From Candidatus Rifleibacteriota bacterium (lineage in GTDB: Bacteria > Muiribacteriota > Ozemobacteria > Ozemobacterales > Ozemobacteraceae), in contig JADFXM010000025.1 of assembly GCA_015233565.1 (NCBI GenBank), positions 43,420-107,419 on the forward strand: a stretch of 64,000 nucleotides of DNA, written 5' to 3'. Each line of letters begins with the position of its first letter. Within the stretch, counting starts at the first letter, position 1. A program made the translations under genes and the position numbers. Shown piece by piece: positions 44,901 through 51,269 of this stretch. Under the pieces are notes generated by a model. It had not been told where the DNA came from and did no database searches. It saw nothing but the letters and a program-made list of their open reading frames with translations.

Positions 44901-45137
44901 CACCTGGTAGCCGCACATGGTCTTGTATCTTGGCACAAGATCTTTCATTGCTTTGGTCAAAACATGTCCGGGGTGGGGAGTTCCATTTGCAGTTGGCGGG
45001 CCCTCAAAGAAAATAAAGGATGGGGACCCTTCTCTGTAGTTGACCGATTTATGGAAGATATCTTCCTTTCTCCAGAATTCCAGAATTTCCAACTCGCGCT
45101 TGGGATCAATGGTTGTTACGGTCTTTTTGAAAGCCAT
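41988..45137 (-). CDS. ileS: isoleucyl-tRNA synthetase, type 2 (eukaryote-like)
   Basis: A 1049-residue class I synthetase charging tRNA-Ile. The HIGH motif is HPGH (55-58) in PPTANGTPHPGHVLTKAM, and KMSKS is residues 589-593. KRKAGWDTHGLPVELEVEKQ and the length of about 1050 fit the second IleRS type, found in eukaryotes, archaea and some bacteria and, for tested members, insensitive to mupirocin. The editing domain lies at about 200-400. Zinc-binding pairs CKCGEKKC and CPKCGG lie at about 455-505. It is 24 bases after the aldolase gene and overlaps dnaN. Mupirocin insensitivity is an inference from the type. Confidence 0.96.
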   Translation of the reverse strand: MAFKKTVTTIDPKRELEILEFWRKEDIFHKSVNYREGSPSFIFFEGPPTANGTPHPGHVLTKAMKDLVPRYKTMCGYQVKRKAGWDTHGLPVELEVEKQLGMNSKQDIEKYGIENFIKKCRESVFKYEAQWRQMVERGGFWIDMDDPYVTCSNEYVESVWWILSQFWNEGLLYEGHKVVPYCPRCGTALSSHEVAQGYDEVEDPSVFVRFQVKNQPDTFFLVWTTTPWTLISNVALAVGAEIDYVKVKHNGQILILAEKRLEVLKGEGEIIEKFKGSKLLNTDYEQLYPFIKPEKRAHFVIAGDFVSTEDGTGIVHIAPAFGEDDYKVGAANNLPVIQPVNLSGCFIDQITPWKGRFVKDADEDIIVDMKKTGKLFRSGKIKHTYPFCWRCDSPLLYYARHSWFIKATAFKDEVLKANETINWFPDHVKEGRFKNFLDNMIDWAISRDRYWGTPLPIWTCKCGEKKCISSIEELRKLGKNVPADIEPHKPYVDAVLIPCPKCGGDMKRVPEVIDCWFDSGAMHTAQWHYPFENKDTFKKNYPADFICEAVDQTRGWFYSLLVTGTFLHKVSPYKNVVVLGLICDKNGLKMSKSKGNVLDCMSLFEKYGADAVRWSLYSGTAPWNTRRFYEEAIAESQSRFLGTLQNVYSFFILYANTESFNPFEHKIPVAERPELDRWLISRLQGTIRDVRKAMESYEVTHATLSLDTFVDDLSNWYVRRSRRRFWMSGMPAEQASAFLTLWEALVELTRLIAPFTPFIAEDIYRNLVGSVDPKAPVSVHLTDYPAVQEHLLDETLERKMGFTRKVVGLGRAARNEANLKVRQPLSEMKVVAPEEWQRKTLDEMSGLIFEELNVKELVPINSDKDLIKYSAKPNFRTIGQSKYKSMIPKIKAFLETADGMKIKQALDSGSYKFEIDGQEVALTSAEIELATTASGDFAVQSEGSLTVALNKTLNRELILEGLSRELVNKIQFMRKEQGFEVVDRISIEYKVLDEDKTADITDSVEKHLSYLKQETLALSISSRPVLDGASDWNINGIKVAIKVSKEARK

Positions 45138-45161
45138 CTTACTGTATCCTTAATTAGAATG

Positions 45162-45731
45162 TTATTTTTTCTGGGAATATTGGTCGGCCAAAAGAATAAT
45201 TTTCGCAATGTTGTCGAGGCAGGAAGTCCAGTGCAGACATTCTTCCAGGTCGACCCCAGTAGAGAATGTTCCATGGCCTCTTACAACTACAATTTTGTTA
45301 TTCAAAAGAAGTGGAGAAATAGCTTCTGCTAATTCCGTCGATCCGACCGCTTCTTTTACAGCTAAAACTGGGATTCCATTTGGAAAATAATAGCAACCCT
45401 CGATATCGATTGGTTGAATGTGATCTTTGTAAAGGGAAAGTGCAACTGCAAAAGGACAATGTGCGTGAATTACAGCATCGGTTTTGGTGGATTTATAAAT
45501 TGCACGATGAACCGGAAGTTCCCGTGAAGCTAACTTGGTATTGGAATCTTCGCCGTCGAGAAGGGTTTCGATCAGATCACCGTGCTCAAGGCGGTGGAGC
45601 ATGCTTCCTGTGCGGGTGATCACGATCATACGATTTAATCTTGCACTCATGTTTCCTGAATGAGTATTGTTTAACCCTCCAAGAAAAAGGTCTCGTCCTG
45701 CATTTTGAAAAGCCCTAAGATCGTTTTGCAT
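45162..45731 (-). CDS. class II aldolase (fuculose-phosphate aldolase/MtnB-like)
   Basis: A 189-residue zinc-dependent class II aldolase/adducin-family enzyme. The metal site is complete: His89 and His91 (VIHAHCPFA), His153 (VVRGHGTFSTG) and Glu71 as catalytic acid (SRELPVH). It lies 5 bases downstream of mtnA. MtnB (methylthioribulose-1-phosphate dehydratase) has the same fold, but the short length and the archaeal-aldolase-like pattern (IDIEGCYYFPNGIPV, EECLHWTSCLDNIAKI) fit better an aldolase cleaving 5-deoxyribulose- or methylthioribulose-1-phosphate to DHAP and an aldehyde, the so-called DHAP shunt. The choice between the two is inference. Confidence 0.85.
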   Translation of the reverse strand: MQNDLRAFQNAGRDLFLGGLNNTHSGNMSARLNRMIVITRTGSMLHRLEHGDLIETLLDGEDSNTKLASRELPVHRAIYKSTKTDAVIHAHCPFAVALSLYKDHIQPIDIEGCYYFPNGIPVLAVKEAVGSTELAEAISPLLLNNKIVVVRGHGTFSTGVDLEECLHWTSCLDNIAKIILLADQYSQKK

Positions 45732-45736
45732 GTTTT

Positions 45737-46798
45737 TTAAACCTTTGATCCAATGATTTTTTTAATATTCTCAGAGTAAGGAGGAGTAATTACACCAAAA
45801 TTGGTGATTATTGCAGTTACAAGCTCTGGTGGAGTGACATCAAATGCGGGATTATAAACTTTAGCCTCTTTGGGTGCAATCATTGTGGGCCCGATCATTG
45901 CAACTTCTTCACGGTTTCTTTCTTCAATTTGGATTTCACTACCATGAGTCAGTTTAAGGTCAAAAGTGGAAATGGGTGCGGCAACGTAAAAGGGGATTTT
46001 ATGATATTGGGCCATAACAGCTACACCATAAGTTCCGATTTTATTGGCAACAAACCCTAAGTTGGTGATGCGGTCAGCACCAACGACCACTCCATGTATT
46101 TTTCCAGCGGCCATTAACCCGGCGGCCATATTATCGCAGATCAAGGTCGAGGGGATGCCTTCCTCCAGGAGTTCCCAGGCGGTGAGGCGGCTTCCCTGAA
46201 GTAGTGGGCGGGTTTCGTCAATATAAACGTGAAACTTCTTTCCGCTTTCAAATGCTGATCTGAAGAGTCCCAGAGCTGTTCCAAAACCGCCGGTGGCAAG
46301 TGCTCCAGCGTTGCAGTGGGTCAGCCATGATTGACCATCGCTTAAAAACTGAGCCCCGTAATCGCCTATTTTTCGACACATTTCTATGTCTTCATCCAAT
46401 ATTTTTTGAGCTTCTTCCAATGCTGTTTTTTTTGCGGAAAAAACCTTCTTGCCAGCCTCGGCATTACTGAAAGCGGAAGAAATAGCCTTTTTTGAGCGGT
46501 TGATCGCCCAAAAAAGATTAACTGCCGTTGGACGAGTGGCGGAAAGAAATGAGCACTTCTCATCCAAAAATTTGGGGAAGGAAATTTCATCCCCGCGATA
46601 ATTTCTTATTGCTGCAAAAAGCCCGAATGACGCTGCAATTCCAATTGCCGGAGCGCCTCTCACTCTTAACTTGCGAATTGCATCTGCAATTACTTCAATG
46701 TCCATCGTTGAAACAACTTCTTTCTTTGCAGGAAGAAGGGTTTGATCAACAAAGTGAATTGTATCAAGTTCATAATTATAAAATATTGTTTTTATCAT
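45737..46798 (-). CDS. mtnA: S-methyl-5-thioribose-1-phosphate isomerase
   Basis: A 353-residue enzyme of the eIF2B-related MtnA family, converting methylthioribose-1-phosphate (or 5-deoxyribose-1-phosphate) to the ribulose form. Landmarks are KLRVRGAPAIGIAA (43-56), THCNAGALATGGFGTALG with catalytic Cys162, DETRPLLQGSRLTAWEL (194-210) and VVGADRITNLGFVANKIGTYG with Asp242. ATG at 46798 follows AAAGG at 8 bases; the longer frame to 46849 would include the promoter. Its own promoter is at 46821-46849. The aldolase gene follows immediately, so the pair forms a metabolic unit for recycling methylthioadenosine or 5'-deoxyadenosine after loss of adenine. Confidence 0.95.
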   Translation of the reverse strand: MIKTIFYNYELDTIHFVDQTLLPAKKEVVSTMDIEVIADAIRKLRVRGAPAIGIAASFGLFAAIRNYRGDEISFPKFLDEKCSFLSATRPTAVNLFWAINRSKKAISSAFSNAEAGKKVFSAKKTALEEAQKILDEDIEMCRKIGDYGAQFLSDGQSWLTHCNAGALATGGFGTALGLFRSAFESGKKFHVYIDETRPLLQGSRLTAWELLEEGIPSTLICDNMAAGLMAAGKIHGVVVGADRITNLGFVANKIGTYGVAVMAQYHKIPFYVAAPISTFDLKLTHGSEIQIEERNREEVAMIGPTMIAPKEAKVYNPAFDVTPPELVTAIITNFGVITPPYSENIKKIIGSKV

Positions 46799-46820
46799 TT
46801 GAGTGCCTTTCAGTTTGCGA

Positions 46821-46849
46821 ATGATAGCAGGAATATAGAATGTGGTCAA
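46821..46849 (-). promoter_or_regulatory. sigma70-like promoter for mtnA
   Basis: On the minus strand TTGACC (46849-46844), 17-base spacer, TATCAT (46826-46821), 23 bases before the ATG. CTCGA-N5-TCGAG just upstream (46852-46866) could be a terminator stem of aat or an operator. Confidence 0.65.
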
Positions 46850-46911
46850 GCCTCGAGTAATTCGAGCAAGGCAAACTCTAAAACCTGGATTCGATCATTG
46901 ATCTGCCTTAA

Positions 46912-47583
46912 TCAAAACTGGCAATTTGCAACGATGGCCTTCTCAAGCCGGGCAAGATATTCATCCCGGGGAATTTCGATGGCTCCAAATCTAAGAGTTA
47001 CCTGCGTTACTTGTTGTGTGTCGAACAATTGAAAATCATTCTTTTTCAGATGTCTTAAAAGTGAAATGAGTGCTACTTTTCCGGCGTCGGTAACTTCATA
47101 AAACATTGATTCACCCGCGAAAAAGCCGCCGATGTGGACTCCATACACTCCTCCGGCGAGCTTGTTCTCATACCAACATTCTACGCTATGGGCAAACTTG
47201 AGTTGAAATAACTTAATATAGGCAACAATAAATTCCGGGCTTATCCATGTTTCCTCACGTCCAAAACGGCTTTTAGCACATCCCTGCATTACTTTGTTGA
47301 AAGCCTTGTCAAATGTAATTTGAAACTTTCCGGAATTAATCAATCTTTCAAGGCTCCTTGGGACGTGGAAAGAATCAAGTTCGATAATTCCCCTTGGATC
47401 CGGGGACCACCATGTAATTGGATTCACGCTCCAGGGAAAGATTCCGCTACGGTATGCCTTTAAAAGTGCACCCGGAGAGAGATTTCCGCCAACGGCTAGA
47501 AGGCCTTCCTCATCTGCATAGGATACAGGTGGAAAAATTACATCCGAGTAGAAGGGATCAGTTTTTTTCGAAATGATGGGCAT
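46912..47583 (-). CDS. aat: leucyl/phenylalanyl-tRNA-protein transferase
   Basis: A 223-residue enzyme adding Leu or Phe to the N terminus of proteins with basic first residues, marking them for ClpAP degradation. It has FPPVSYADEEGLLAVGGNLS, AYRSGIFPW, WWSPDPRGII, ETWISPEFIVAYIKL, AHSVECWYENKLAGGVYGV and ESMFYEVTDAGKVALISL, all family signatures. ATG at 47583 follows CGGGGAATTGAA with a fair ribosome site; the longer frame to 47613 is unlikely. It is the first of five genes on this strand (aat, mtnA, aldolase, ileS, dnaN), with mtnA having its own promoter. Confidence 0.96.
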   Translation of the reverse strand: MPIISKKTDPFYSDVIFPPVSYADEEGLLAVGGNLSPGALLKAYRSGIFPWSVNPITWWSPDPRGIIELDSFHVPRSLERLINSGKFQITFDKAFNKVMQGCAKSRFGREETWISPEFIVAYIKLFQLKFAHSVECWYENKLAGGVYGVHIGGFFAGESMFYEVTDAGKVALISLLRHLKKNDFQLFDTQQVTQVTLRFGAIEIPRDEYLARLEKAIVANCQF

Positions 47584-47627
47584 TTCAATTCCCCGTTGTT
47601 GATAAGCTATCAACTTCTTCCTTAAAG

Positions 47628-47654
47628 ATAAAAACGGCGATTTTCATCGCCGCT
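47628..47654 (-). terminator. intrinsic terminator of the HAMP-protein gene
   Basis: Stem CGGCGAT (47635-47641), loop TTTC, ATCGCCG (47646-47652); on the minus strand followed by TTTTTATC. Confidence 0.85.
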
Positions 47655-47694
47655 TCATTTTGCAATTCGAAATTTAAGATTAGTTTATCAAAAT

Positions 47695-48336
47695 TTAAGC
47701 ATTACCACCAGGGGTTTGATCAGTGGGTTGAGCATCGGCTGGGGCGACTACACCTTTAGGGGGTTCTTTTTCAAGGACAAAAACGGCAACGTTGGTACTC
47801 AAAGAAGAACAAATTTCATTCAATTCATCTATTTTATCAATTTTTCCTGATGATTTTGCTCTATCGAGAATGGCTTTCAGTTTGTCGGAATTCTCGCGGA
47901 TCAGAAGAACCTTATTTCTCAATCCCATGGTCATTTCATTCATGGAATCTGCGAGATCTTTGAGTTCGTCTTTGGGTCGTAACTTTATGAAATTGGTTAG
48001 ATCGCCAGTTCCTATGCTTTTACTGACCCTTTCCATACGATAAACCGGCCCGGCTATCGTATGTGTAACGAATATACAAATGAAACAGACAATCAAAATA
48101 CTGATTAACTCTGCAATCACCACTCCCGGGAGAAGAGCTTGACCCAACAATGAAGTGTCAATAGGAAGTTTAGACTCTACAACAAGCTTGTTTTCAAGTT
48201 TCTCGATTGAAAAACCATAAACAAGCGCCCCAACGATGTTGGCTACAATAATTACGATAAGAATAAAAATCGCTGTCAAACGGCTCTGGAATCCGGGTTT
48301 GATAAAATAGCGCTTTCTTCGACCGATCGAACTCAT
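47695..48336 (-). CDS. membrane protein with HAMP domain but no output domain
   Basis: A 213-residue protein with two membrane helices (about 19-42 and 70-91) enclosing a 27-residue outer loop, then a HAMP domain (about 92-145: IAGPVYRMERVSKSIGTGDL ... DELKDLADSMNEM), a helical stretch and a Pro/Ala/Gln-rich tail. HAMP domains pass conformational signals to kinases or receptors; here no kinase, methyl-accepting or cyclase domain follows, so it may act through a partner. GGGGGGAGG lies 9-10 bases before the ATG. A strong terminator follows. Confidence 0.87.
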   Translation of the reverse strand: MSSIGRRKRYFIKPGFQSRLTAIFILIVIIVANIVGALVYGFSIEKLENKLVVESKLPIDTSLLGQALLPGVVIAELISILIVCFICIFVTHTIAGPVYRMERVSKSIGTGDLTNFIKLRPKDELKDLADSMNEMTMGLRNKVLLIRENSDKLKAILDRAKSSGKIDKIDELNEICSSLSTNVAVFVLEKEPPKGVVAPADAQPTDQTPGGNA

Positions 48337-48408
48337 TCGTTAAGCCTCCCCCCGCGGAAAAATTTTAAAATTAAAGAATTCGGGATCATTCTTTTGAATC
48401 CTGATGTT

Positions 48409-48825
48409 TCAATTTCCATTTTCAACTGTCGCCTTATTTTCAGATAGCTCGGTTTTATCTTCCTGGTTGTCAATTAACCCTTCTAATTCGCTTGATTCAA
48501 TGTTGGTTGTCCCTGTAGAGATATGTTCCTCGGCATCATCAAATCTTATATCAACATCATCATTTTTCAGGAAACCATTTTCCACATACTTCTCCAGATC
48601 GCTAGATTCTGTTTCTGTGGAAACAACAGCATTCTGAGCACCAACAGAGGATTTTGCTCCAAGCAGCGTTTCCATAGGAAAACTTTCATCAAACTCTTTC
48701 CGGGAAGAAGAACAACCTCCTTCAGAAGAACCTGCAACCAAATTTTCTTCAGCTAATAAAACTGATTGAAGAAACATAATAAAACAACCAATCAATAAAA
48801 AAAAAGTAACTTTCCCAAAGGTCAT
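48409..48825 (-). CDS. small exported acidic protein, function unknown
   Basis: A 138-residue protein with a signal peptide (hydrophobic residues about 6-24, then LLAEE). The mature part is highly acidic and Ser/Thr-rich, with no predicted fold. ATG at 48825 is chosen as it starts the signal peptide directly, with GGGG about 10 bases upstream; ATG at 48852 would add nine residues. It lies 72 bases upstream of the HAMP protein and may be co-transcribed with it. Confidence 0.6.
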   Translation of the reverse strand: MTFGKVTFFLLIGCFIMFLQSVLLAEENLVAGSSEGGCSSSRKEFDESFPMETLLGAKSSVGAQNAVVSTETESSDLEKYVENGFLKNDDVDIRFDDAEEHISTGTTNIESSELEGLIDNQEDKTELSENKATVENGN

Positions 48826-49211
48826 TTTACTTAAACCCCAAAATTGTGTCAAGAAAAAGCTTTTTATCCATTCTTTCTGTCTCGATAATTGGCATTTGTG
48901 AAGGAAAATCTATTGTCACCTAAATATTGCCAATAAGCTCAATTTTGGAAAATTAATTGAGATTATTTGCAAAAAAAGTTTAAGTTGGTTTTTCATGAAA
49001 AGAAATCCCCAAAAATTGGCTTAGCATTATGTAAATGTGGGTTTGAGAGTTTAAGCAGTAGTAGATTGCAAAATTTAGTTGTCATTAAATAGTCTTCGGA
49101 AAAATTCAGAAAAAACTGAGCGGACTTTCTAAAATTCGATGATAAAAAATATTTCCGAAAAATATGGCCCTGCTATTTTAGTTTAGCAGGGCCAATTTGG
49201 GAAATTACGGC
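48826..49211. other. gene-free AT-rich region with terminator
   Basis: Apart from the terminator at 49166-49193, I see no gene or repeat in this stretch. Confidence 0.5.
49166..49193 (-). terminator. hairpin terminator of the 646-aa secreted protein gene
   Basis: GGCCCTGCTA (49166-49175), 8-base loop, TAGCAGGGCC (49184-49193): perfect 10-bp stem, followed on the minus strand by ATATTTTTC. Confidence 0.85.
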
Positions 49212-51152
49212 TTATTTTGATTTCTCAAGAAGTTCTTCTTCAGTAATATAGAAAACCCCTCCATTTTGGTAAAACGTGGATTTAAAGTAATCATCAGTGT
49301 TCTCTGGGAATGGAATTGTTTTGCCATTTTTCAGTTTAATTTCACCTTTTATGGATACCTTGTTGGGTTTTTCCTGGGTGCTATCGAACAGCAGTATTTG
49401 AAAATTTCCACCGGGTAAATCAGCTTTAGAGTTGAATGCAAATTTGCGTTCCGAATTATCTACACTTTCCTTTACAACAAAAGATGCCGATTCGATTGGA
49501 CATTTGGAATCTTTAGCTTCATCTGTGTCTTTTACAAAAGGTGCCATAAAGCTTATTTCAGGCATTACGAATAAGTTGGCCGGAGTGCTGATTGGGGCGT
49601 CTCCCTCAAAGCAAGACATTTTGGAGCTATAATTTTTTTTATTCCCCTGCTTCGTTTCGAAAGACCAATTAAACTTGAAAAAAAAGTCTTTTTTATTTTT
49701 TCCCTGTTTTATAATTTTTCCAATCGGAAAAAACAAAGAATTCGCTTCTTCCTCCTGAGAACCGTCAGATTTTGATTTGGTCCATTGGCCCTTCTCGCTG
49801 GTCCATGTGGTAGTTTCTTCAGCCAGAGGCTTCTCGGGAGAGGATTCTGAAAGTAATGAGGCATCAAGTTTAACTGTTTTAAAGATGGCATCGCTCATCG
49901 CTGGAAGCACGAAATAGGCTTCTGCTAATTCAAAGGGTTTCTTATCCTTGAAAACAGTTGGGGGAAAATTTTTGCAGGAAATCAGAATTCCCATGCTTGT
50001 TTGACAAACTACACGTTTAATAGTGTCCAAATTCAGTTTACAAGTCCCCTTTGGAGATTTGGCCAGGTCAATAAGGTTATACGCAGCGTCCTGCACCTTC
50101 AATGAAGCCAGAGCTTGCTGGGGAGAGGCATTCACTAAGTTTTTAAAGTTAAAGTGGGGTAAATGCGGCAAATTTGGGGACGGAGTAGGAACTTGGGTTG
50201 GAAGCGGAGTAGAGGGTGACACAAACAAGTTCTTTAAAATGCAGAATAAGAGTTGGGTTTTTGCGTCATTAGTCAGTTGGGACGAATCTTTTTCCGGAGA
50301 ATTTGAAATAATCTTAATAGCTTTCTGATTGACCAGCTCGTTAATTACTTCAAGATTCTTTTCATCTTTTGGATTCAAAGCAGCTTTAGTAAAGTCTGAA
50401 AATAGGGTTTTATTACTTGAAAAGAGCTTTCTGGCTGCATCGAAGTTGATTTCAACCGTTGCGGTTGATGGGGCACTTGCGCCATCGTATTCAAGGGACA
50501 AAAGAAGGGGGAGCCCAACTTTCCCATCTTTGAATGCTTGGAAAAAGCCTTCATAATTAGCTTTGTCAAGTTCCATTTGGACTTCAACCGGAATAACAGT
50601 ACTATCAGTGGATACTTTTAGAAAGGATTTTATCGAAGATCCTTTCTCGTCCATGTTGAAGGCTGTTGCACTTATAACTCGGACTGGCAAAGGAGTCAGG
50701 CGTCCTGCTTCGTCGAAACTCTTTTTTTCATCTGGAGTGAGCAATTTCGAAGCAATAAAAGTTTGAGCTTTTTTTCCCTGGAAATATTTTTCAACTTCCT
50801 GAGAAACTCCACTTATCGATTCAACAGGAATTTTAAGATCGAGCGAAAAATCTATTTTTGCAAGGCATTGGCTTTCATTTGTCTTGTCCTGCCAGTAATG
50901 GACTCTAAATTTTGGTTTTCCATCTTTTAGAAGAATATGAGGAGAATTGACTAAATAGAAATATTTTTCAGAAAGATCACCTGCTCCTCTAAAAATGGTA
51001 ACTGGTGTGGATTCTCCGGAAATTTTCACCTTTAAATCTTGAATGCAATCGCTCGGGTTGAGCGAAACTAAACCTTTTGCACATAGTAAAGTCGAAAGCG
51101 AAAGAAAGAGAAAAAAAATCAGAGCAATCTTCGTCAAACTAAGATTTTTCAT
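49212..51152 (-). CDS. large secreted protein of unknown function
   Basis: A 646-residue protein with a signal peptide (about 1-25, FLFLSLSTLLCA). The rest is soluble and rich in Lys, Ser and Asp, with a Pro-rich spot (about 313-330: PSTPLPTQVPTPSPN). Repeated beta-type segments (PVRVISATAFNMDEKGSS, PVEVQMELDKANYEGFFQAF) suggest several all-beta domains; no catalytic motif or known repeat is found. AGGAGG lies 5-6 bases before the ATG. Its promoter region carries two tandem 19-base repeats (51217-51256) and the gene ends at a strong terminator, so it is a single-gene unit. Confidence 0.8.
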   Translation of the reverse strand: MKNLSLTKIALIFFLFLSLSTLLCAKGLVSLNPSDCIQDLKVKISGESTPVTIFRGAGDLSEKYFYLVNSPHILLKDGKPKFRVHYWQDKTNESQCLAKIDFSLDLKIPVESISGVSQEVEKYFQGKKAQTFIASKLLTPDEKKSFDEAGRLTPLPVRVISATAFNMDEKGSSIKSFLKVSTDSTVIPVEVQMELDKANYEGFFQAFKDGKVGLPLLLSLEYDGASAPSTATVEINFDAARKLFSSNKTLFSDFTKAALNPKDEKNLEVINELVNQKAIKIISNSPEKDSSQLTNDAKTQLLFCILKNLFVSPSTPLPTQVPTPSPNLPHLPHFNFKNLVNASPQQALASLKVQDAAYNLIDLAKSPKGTCKLNLDTIKRVVCQTSMGILISCKNFPPTVFKDKKPFELAEAYFVLPAMSDAIFKTVKLDASLLSESSPEKPLAEETTTWTSEKGQWTKSKSDGSQEEEANSLFFPIGKIIKQGKNKKDFFFKFNWSFETKQGNKKNYSSKMSCFEGDAPISTPANLFVMPEISFMAPFVKDTDEAKDSKCPIESASFVVKESVDNSERKFAFNSKADLPGGNFQILLFDSTQEKPNKVSIKGEIKLKNGKTIPFPENTDDYFKSTFYQNGGVFYITEEELLEKSK

Positions 51153-51204
51153 AGTAACCTCCTGGAAATTTTTTTTTATTAATTTTCAATGATAAGCACA
51201 ATTT

Positions 51205-51256
51205 ATTATATGAATCAAAAAAAAATCAGTGAACGGTAAAAAAATCAGTGAGCGGT
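51205..51256 (-). promoter_or_regulatory. promoter with tandem operator-like repeats
   Basis: ATCAGTGAACGGT (51225-51237) and ATCAGTGAGCGGT (51244-51256), each preceded by a run of A, are direct repeats 19 bases apart. On the minus strand they lie at and just upstream of the -35 position relative to TATAAT at 51210-51205. Spacing of nearly two helical turns suggests adjacent sites for one regulator. Confidence 0.5.
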
Positions 51257-51269
51257 TTTTTCCTTGAAG

